From contig NZ_QXCP01000009.1 of NCBI RefSeq assembly GCF_003711805.1, positions 62,001 through 126,000 of the forward strand: a stretch of 64,000 bases of DNA, written 5' to 3'. The stretch comes from Brachybacterium sp. EE-P12 (GTDB taxonomy: Bacteria; Actinomycetota; Actinomycetes; Actinomycetales; Dermabacteraceae). The translations under genes and the position numbers were made by a program. Each line of letters opens with the position of its first letter. Positions within the stretch are counted from its first letter, which is position 1. Below, piece by piece: positions 59,665 through 64,000 of the stretch. The notes under the pieces are model-generated. The model searched no databases. It had not been told where the DNA came from and saw only the letters and a list, made by a program, of their open reading frames with translations.

Positions 59665-60423
59665 TCACATCGGCGCACCGGCCGCGTCGATGCGGCCCGC
59701 TCCGTTGTCGGTGGTCCGGAGGAACCAGGCATTGGCCTGCGGCATCCAGAAGAAGGCGAGCAGGGCGAGGGAGATGACCGACACCGCCACGGTGCCCCCG
59801 CCGCCCGACTCCAGGCCTGCCGCCGTGAGGATGATCGAATAGACGATGCTGAGCACGGTGAGAGCTGTCAGCCCCGCCCGGGCCCATTCGGCTCCCTCGC
59901 GGATCTTCAGCGACAGGGTGAGCTGGAGGAGGAGCACGACGAGCGACAGCATCATGGTGGCGACGTAGAACAGGATCACGCCCCACCGGATGTCGCCGAA
60001 CAGGCTCATCATCCCCGTTCCGACGAGGATGATCGGGTTGAAGAGGATGCCGAGCAGGATCGCGGCGATCGAGAAGACCCACCCGATGATGGCGAGGACG
60101 CATCCGATGAGCCACACCCAGTAGCCGATGCGCGCATCCATCGGCATGTGCGCGGTCCTCACGATGCTGCCGATCCCGCCGCGGAAGGACGGGAGGGCGG
60201 CGCGGACGGACGTGGGCCATGAGGCGGGCATCCGCACCCGATAGCCCGTGAAGTCGACGTAGGGGTTCTTCTGCCCGGCCGCATCCGGCGCGGGCCCGGC
60301 GCTGCCCGTGCCCTGCGCCCGGCCTCGCTGAGGAGGCTCGGGCTGGGACGGCTGGGAGTGCGCCTGCTGCGCGTCGTGGCGTGCAGCCTGGTCGCCGCTG
60401 GCCGGGTCGGTGGTCACGTTCAT
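59665..60423 (-). CDS. Uncharacterised polytopic membrane protein
   Basis: A 252-residue protein. The first 60 residues are Gln/Pro/Ala-rich; PYVDFTGYRVRMPASW follows; then five hydrophobic segments (IGYWVWLIGCVLAIIGWVFSIAAILLGIL, WGVILFYVATMMLSLVVLLLQL, ARAGLTALTVLSIVYSIILTAAGL, VSVISLALLAFFW). I recognise no family. ATG 60423 has AGAAGGAC just upstream. Its third positions are less extreme than those of its neighbours. Confidence 0.72.
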   Translation of the reverse strand: MNVTTDPASGDQAARHDAQQAHSQPSQPEPPQRGRAQGTGSAGPAPDAAGQKNPYVDFTGYRVRMPASWPTSVRAALPSFRGGIGSIVRTAHMPMDARIGYWVWLIGCVLAIIGWVFSIAAILLGILFNPIILVGTGMMSLFGDIRWGVILFYVATMMLSLVVLLLQLTLSLKIREGAEWARAGLTALTVLSIVYSIILTAAGLESGGGGTVAVSVISLALLAFFWMPQANAWFLRTTDNGAGRIDAAGAPM

Positions 60424-60566
60424 CGTCCTTCTGGATCCGGGAGCATGTGCGCAGGAGGTGCGCCGACCGTGACGGCCGACCGTCCTCACCGCGAAGAAGG
60501 CTATCAGCGAACGTGCGGCCTATTCCCAGCTTCCGGGTGCCCGAGCAGGGACGCGAAGCCGACCGC

Positions 60567-60965
60567 TCACTCCCCCGCCGGGGCGAAGTACAGCGCGTGG
60601 TGCCGGGAGCAGCGAGGATTGAAGACGGCCCCGCATCGGGGGCACCGAGGGTCGTGCGGGCTGCGGGTGTACTCCTGGATCGTGAGCTCGCAGCGACACA
60701 GACCGCACAGGATCGCCCGCTCGTGACGAGAGGCTGCCGGCCACGGCCGCGAGGGATGGCCGGCGGTCTCCTCGTGGCAGAGGTGACAGGGGTAGAACTC
60801 GCCGCAGCAGGCGAAGCGGATCGCGATCACGTCGAGCACCGTCCGGTAGTGGATGCAGCGCGTCTGCGCATCGACCGTCGGCCCGAGCACCGGTGGGCCC
60901 TCCGGCCCCGACTGGTGGTCCTGACGCTCCCGGTCCCTCTGAACCGCCCGGTCCTCCCGGCTCAT
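60567..60965 (-). CDS. CHY zinc-finger protein
   Basis: A 132-residue protein with a CHY-type zinc domain: TRCIHYRTVLDVIAIRFACCGEFYPCHLCHEE, then AILCGLCRCELTIQEY and CPRCGAVFNPRCSRHHALYF, giving three zinc sites from Cys/His pairs. Stand-alone bacterial CHY proteins are of unknown function. Its ATG overlaps the EcfT stop (ATGA), tying it to the ECF transporter operon, an unusual partner. Confidence 0.87.
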   Translation of the reverse strand: MSREDRAVQRDRERQDHQSGPEGPPVLGPTVDAQTRCIHYRTVLDVIAIRFACCGEFYPCHLCHEETAGHPSRPWPAASRHERAILCGLCRCELTIQEYTRSPHDPRCPRCGAVFNPRCSRHHALYFAPAGE

Positions 60966-61558
60966 CGCACACCCCGCGCGGCCAGCGCGTCGCCGAGCGC
61001 GTCGGCGTGCTTCAGGGCGAGCACGAGGAAGGGCAGCGCGAAGCGGCGCAGGCTGTGCCCGCCGCCGCGAGCCCGCTGCGCCTCGCGCACCTGCCGGGCC
61101 AGCCCCGCCAGCACGGGCAGGGTGCTGAGCGCGACGGTGAGGACGAGGGCCGCCCGCCGGTGGTCCAGGCGCAGCAGTGCGAGCGGCCGCAGCGCCCGTT
61201 CGAGCGCCTCCAGCAGCGTGCTGACCGGGGTGGTCAGGGCCAGCAGGCCGCACAGCGCCACCGTCGCCGCCACCCGCACCGTGTTCGCCAGCGCCTCCTC
61301 CGGCCCGAGGAACAGCAGCTGCCCGGCCGCCGTCACCCCGAGGATCCAGCGCGCCGCGCAGAGCTGGCGGAGCAGCTCGCGCAGCCCCACGCCGGGCACC
61401 GCGAAGCAGGCCGCGCACACTATCGCGGTGATCGCGGCGCTCGTGCGGCTCGTGGGCAGCAGGCACAGGCCGAGCACGAGCATCATGAGCAGCACGGACT
61501 TCCGTCCCGCCGGCAGGCGGTGCCAGGGCCCGCTGCCGGGCCGGTGCAGGGTCAGCAT
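60962..61558 (-). CDS. ECF transporter transmembrane protein EcfT (BioN-like)
   Basis: A 198-residue CbiQ/EcfT-family membrane protein with four or five helices. Two Ala-Arg-Gly coupling motifs, REAQRARGGG and DALAARGVR, lie at the C terminus as in EcfT proteins that contact the ATPases. The short length and single ATPase neighbour fit BioN of biotin transporters. No BioY S component is visible in the window. Overlaps its neighbours at both ends. Confidence 0.82.
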   Translation of the reverse strand: MLTLHRPGSGPWHRLPAGRKSVLLMMLVLGLCLLPTSRTSAAITAIVCAACFAVPGVGLRELLRQLCAARWILGVTAAGQLLFLGPEEALANTVRVAATVALCGLLALTTPVSTLLEALERALRPLALLRLDHRRAALVLTVALSTLPVLAGLARQVREAQRARGGGHSLRRFALPFLVLALKHADALGDALAARGVR

Positions 61559-62238
61559 CGCAGGGTGTCCTCGTAGGCGGCGATGACCTCCTCCGGCGCT
61601 CCGGCGTCGACGATCGTGCCGCCGGCGACGTGCACCGCGCTCTCGCAGCGCCTGGCGAGCCCGAGATCGTGCGTGACCAGGAGCAGTCGGGTGTCGACGG
61701 CGGCGAAGAGGTGGTCGGCGATGCGGCGGGCGTTGCGCGCGTCGAGGGCGGCTGTCGGCTCGTCGGCGATCACCAGCTCGGGGCGGCGCACGAACGCCCC
61801 GCACAGGGCGAGCAGCTGCTTCTGCCCGCCGGAGAGGTCATGGGCGGAGCGGTCCGCGAGCTCGGCCAGGCCGAAGCGCTCCAGCGCCGCGTCCACGCGG
61901 CGGGCCGTCTCGGCCCGGGGCAGCTTCTGCGAGCGCAGGGAGAAGGCGACGTCCTCGGCGACGGTGGGCATGATGATCTGCGCGTCCGGGTTGCTGAAGA
62001 CCACGCAGACGCGCCGGCGCAGCCGGGCAGGCTCACGGGCCGGGTCGAGGCCGAGCACGCGGATCCGTCCTTCGGTGGCCGTGACGAGCCCGCCCGCGAG
62101 CCGGGCGAGGGTGGACTTGCCCGAGCCGTTGTCCCCGATCACCGCGATCGTGCGGGCATCGAGCGTGCAGGTCGCTCCGTGCAGCACCTCGGCGTCGCCC
62201 AGGCGCACTCCCACCCCGGCGAGGTCCAGGACGTTCAT
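61552..62238 (-). CDS. ECF transporter ATPase (BioM-like)
   Basis: A 228-residue ABC ATPase. Walker A is GDNGSGKST (35-43), Q-loop VVFSNPDAQIIMPTVAEDVAFSL with the Asn-Pro-Asp-Asp/Ala-Gln type sequence of ECF ATPases, signature LSGGQKQ, Walker B ELVIADEPTAALD, switch LVTHDLGLAR. It pairs with the EcfT protein, overlapping it by 7 bp. BioM-type identity is suggested by the two-gene layout; other vitamins are possible. Confidence 0.87.
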   Translation of the reverse strand: MNVLDLAGVGVRLGDAEVLHGATCTLDARTIAVIGDNGSGKSTLARLAGGLVTATEGRIRVLGLDPAREPARLRRRVCVVFSNPDAQIIMPTVAEDVAFSLRSQKLPRAETARRVDAALERFGLAELADRSAHDLSGGQKQLLALCGAFVRRPELVIADEPTAALDARNARRIADHLFAAVDTRLLLVTHDLGLARRCESAVHVAGGTIVDAGAPEEVIAAYEDTLRC

Positions 62239-63362
62239 CGCACCACCTCCACGACGGCGGCGATGCCCATGCCCCCGCCGATCGAGGCGGCGGCGAGGCC
62301 GAGGGTCCCCGCCGGGGCATCCGCCCTGACCAGGCGGCTGAACAGCCGCACCACGGCGACGGCACCGCTCGCACCCCAGGGGTGGCCGAGGGCGAGGGCC
62401 CCGCCGTCGGCGCAGATCCGGGGGTCGTCCTCCGGCAGCCCCAGCCGGTCCAGCACCGCGAGCGACTGCGCGGCGAAGGCCTCGACGATCTCGATCGCGG
62501 CGAGGTCCTCGAGGCCCAGGTCCGCTGAGGCCAGGGAGGCGTCGACGGCGGGTGCGGCGCCGATCCCGGGCAGCGCGGGGTCGCAGCCGACCACGGCGTG
62601 GGCGCGGATCGCGAGCCCCGGGGCACGGCCCCGCGCGCGCTCCGGGACGAGCAGCACGGCGGCCGCGCCGTCGCTGATCCGGGTGGAGGTCCCGGCGGTG
62701 AGGGTGCCGCCCGGGAACAGGGGTGGCAGCCGGGTGAACGGCGGCGCCGAGGCGCGCAGGGAGTCGTCGTCCGTGACCTCGCCCAGCGGCACCAGCTCGG
62801 CGTCGAAGCGCCCGGCGCGGCAGGCGGCACGGGCCCGTCGATGGCTGCGCTCGGCGTGCGCGTCCTGGCGTGCCCGCGGGATCCCGTCCGCGGCCGCGAG
62901 GGCCTCCGCGGCGCGCGGCATGTCCGGATCGGGCCAGCCCGCCGGGGTGAACGGGGCGCGCTCGTAGGCGGTGCCGTCCCGCCGGCGCTCCGGCGCGGTC
63001 GAGGCGCTCTCGACGCCGCCGGCGAGACGAGCATGCTCGCCCCCGGCCTCGAGCGCGCGTGCCGCGTCGAGCACGGCGGCGAGACCGCTGCCGCACTGTC
63101 GGTCGACGGTCTGCCCCGGCACGTCCACGCCGAGCCCCGCGGCGAGAGCGGCGATCCGGGCGGGGTTCCCGCCCGGGCCCATGCAGTTGCCGAGCAGCAC
63201 GTCGGCGAGGGGAGGCTCGGCGCCGAGCGCGGCTGCGGCGTCGTCGCCCACGGCGCGCAGCACCGGCGCGGCCAGCTGCTCGAGGCCGTGACCGGCGAGG
63301 GCGCGGCTGCGGGTGCCGAGCGGGGTGCGTCGCGCGGCGACGACGACGGCGCGATCACGCAC
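62235..63362 (-). CDS. Thiolase-family protein lacking a catalytic cysteine
   Basis: A 375-residue thiolase fold. The acyl-accepting cysteine is present (C90 in VDRQCGSGL) and so is the His motif GGALALGHPWGASG. But the second cysteine, usual in CxGGGxG near the C terminus, is Ser (S360 in AAASIGGGMG), and the usual NEAFA is VEAFA. Normal Claisen chemistry may be lost or altered. It overlaps the BioM-like gene (ATGA) and the AMP-ligase gene, so a role in biotin precursor or acyl-CoA handling is possible. GTG start. Confidence 0.8.
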   Translation of the reverse strand: MRDRAVVVAARRTPLGTRSRALAGHGLEQLAAPVLRAVGDDAAAALGAEPPLADVLLGNCMGPGGNPARIAALAAGLGVDVPGQTVDRQCGSGLAAVLDAARALEAGGEHARLAGGVESASTAPERRRDGTAYERAPFTPAGWPDPDMPRAAEALAAADGIPRARQDAHAERSHRRARAACRAGRFDAELVPLGEVTDDDSLRASAPPFTRLPPLFPGGTLTAGTSTRISDGAAAVLLVPERARGRAPGLAIRAHAVVGCDPALPGIGAAPAVDASLASADLGLEDLAAIEIVEAFAAQSLAVLDRLGLPEDDPRICADGGALALGHPWGASGAVAVVRLFSRLVRADAPAGTLGLAAASIGGGMGIAAVVEVVR

Positions 63363-64000
63363 AGCGCCTCACCTCCCCCGCCCGCATGCGGCGCAGCGCC
63401 TCGGCGCGGGCGGGCTTGCCCGTGACGGTGCGGGGCAGCGGGCCCTCGAACCAGAGCCGGGGCCGGTGGGAGGAGGCGAAGCTCGCGCGCGCCATCGTCC
63501 GCAGCCGGCGGGCGGTGGGCGGGGCGGCACCGGGCTCCACCTCGATCATCGCGGCGACCAGGGCGCCGATGCCGTCCGCGGGCAGTCCGACCACGAGCGC
63601 GTCGGCGATCCCGGGTAGCTCGCGCAGCCCCTCCTCGACCTCGTCCGGGATCACGGTCGCCGAGGCGGTGAGGATCGCGGCGTCCGCGCGGCCGTGCACG
63701 GCGAGCACGCCGTCCTGGAGCGTCGCGAGATCGCCGACGGTCATCCACTGCCCGTCCCGGCGCGCCGGGCCCGCGCCGCCGAGGCACGCCAGGGCCGTGA
63801 ACGGCGAGCGCACCCACAGCTCGCCCGCGCGCACCTCGAGCGCGACCCCGGGGAAGGCGCGGAGCCCATCGCCGGTGTCGACCGCCACGAAGGAGAGCTC
63901 GGCGGCGCCGTAGTAGGAGATGACGCGGATCCCGCGCGCCTCCGCCGCGGCGCGCAGGCCGGCCGGGAGGCGGGAGCCGCCGATCAGCGCCGTGCGCAGG
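63355..64000 (-). CDS. AMP-dependent acyl-CoA synthetase/ligase, C-terminal part (partial)
   Basis: The last 214 codons of an adenylate-forming enzyme; the 5' end is outside the window. VISYYGAAELSFVAVD matches the YYGxTE adenylate motif; DGQWMTVGDLATLQDGVLAVHGRADAAI is the hinge region; PRTVTGKPARAEALRRM near the end holds the catalytic lysine (GKxxR). The short linker between motifs resembles MenE-like small ligases. It probably activates a carboxylate used with the following thiolase-like gene. Substrate unknown. Confidence 0.82.
   Translation of the reverse strand, partial: LRTALIGGSRLPAGLRAAAEARGIRVISYYGAAELSFVAVDTGDGLRAFPGVALEVRAGELWVRSPFTALACLGGAGPARRDGQWMTVGDLATLQDGVLAVHGRADAAILTASATVIPDEVEEGLRELPGIADALVVGLPADGIGALVAAMIEVEPGAAPPTARRLRTMARASFASSHRPRLWFEGPLPRTVTGKPARAEALRRMRAGEVRRCA

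Overview
The window is high-GC (about 70% by eye), densely packed actinobacterial chromosome, with strong C/G third-position bias, many GTG starts and many 1-8 bp gene overlaps. The gene mix suggests Dermabacteraceae, most likely Brachybacterium: a resuscitation-promoting factor, an Mph(H)-like macrolide phosphotransferase, a BetT/BetB/BetA set and a quinol NO reductase. The genus is an inference, not a demonstration. I saw no rRNA, tRNA, CRISPR array, integrase or complete insertion sequence.

Layout. 0-1.3 kb: a YeiH-type exporter. 1.4-6.5 kb: an AraC regulator and an iron-siderophore ABC importer behind a DtxR/IdeR-like box. 6.6-9.8 kb: an eRF1-related protein, a small stress-type protein and TerC under a yybP-ykoY (Mn2+) riboswitch. 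9.9-13 kb: lysoplasmalogenase, macrolide phosphotransferase and Rpf. 13.5-18.2 kb: a sugar-catabolic group (GPH symporter, Gfo/Idh/MocA oxidoreductase, sugar isomerase) and a TipA-like MerR regulator. 18.4-23.5 kb: a SurA-like lipoprotein, a tctCBA tricarboxylate transporter, a USP protein and a decayed IclR gene. 23.6-27.4 kb: a monooxygenase, then an NnrS-like/Cys-rich regulator/DUF2249 group and a TDT-family channel. 27.5-34.2 kb: drug efflux, AraC plus VOC, flavin reductase and H+-pyrophosphatase. 34.3-37.5 kb: a partly decayed accessory patch (DUF4411/ImmA pair, HsdR remnant, truncated lipoprotein, small paralogue). 37.5-42.4 kb: housekeeping and small enzymes. 42.6-48 kb: choline uptake and oxidation to glycine betaine. 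48-51.4 kb: a five-gene DNA alkylation repair run containing a sigma factor. 51.4-57.6 kb: an FNR-type regulator divergent from a six-gene NO-reductase operon. 57.6-60.4 kb: assorted genes. 60.5-64 kb: a CHY zinc-finger gene, a BioN/BioM-like ECF module, an atypical thiolase and an AMP-ligase running off the edge.

The most unusual signals are: a norB operon in which the reductase and a cysteine-rich membrane partner share a YAS[DE]RR tail motif and sit beside an SPFH protein; two VOC genes 12 kb apart sharing a 17-bp box at identical spacing from a -10 element; two families of palindromic intergenic repeats with two copies each; and a set of promoters placed 6-7 nt before the start codon, implying many leaderless mRNAs.
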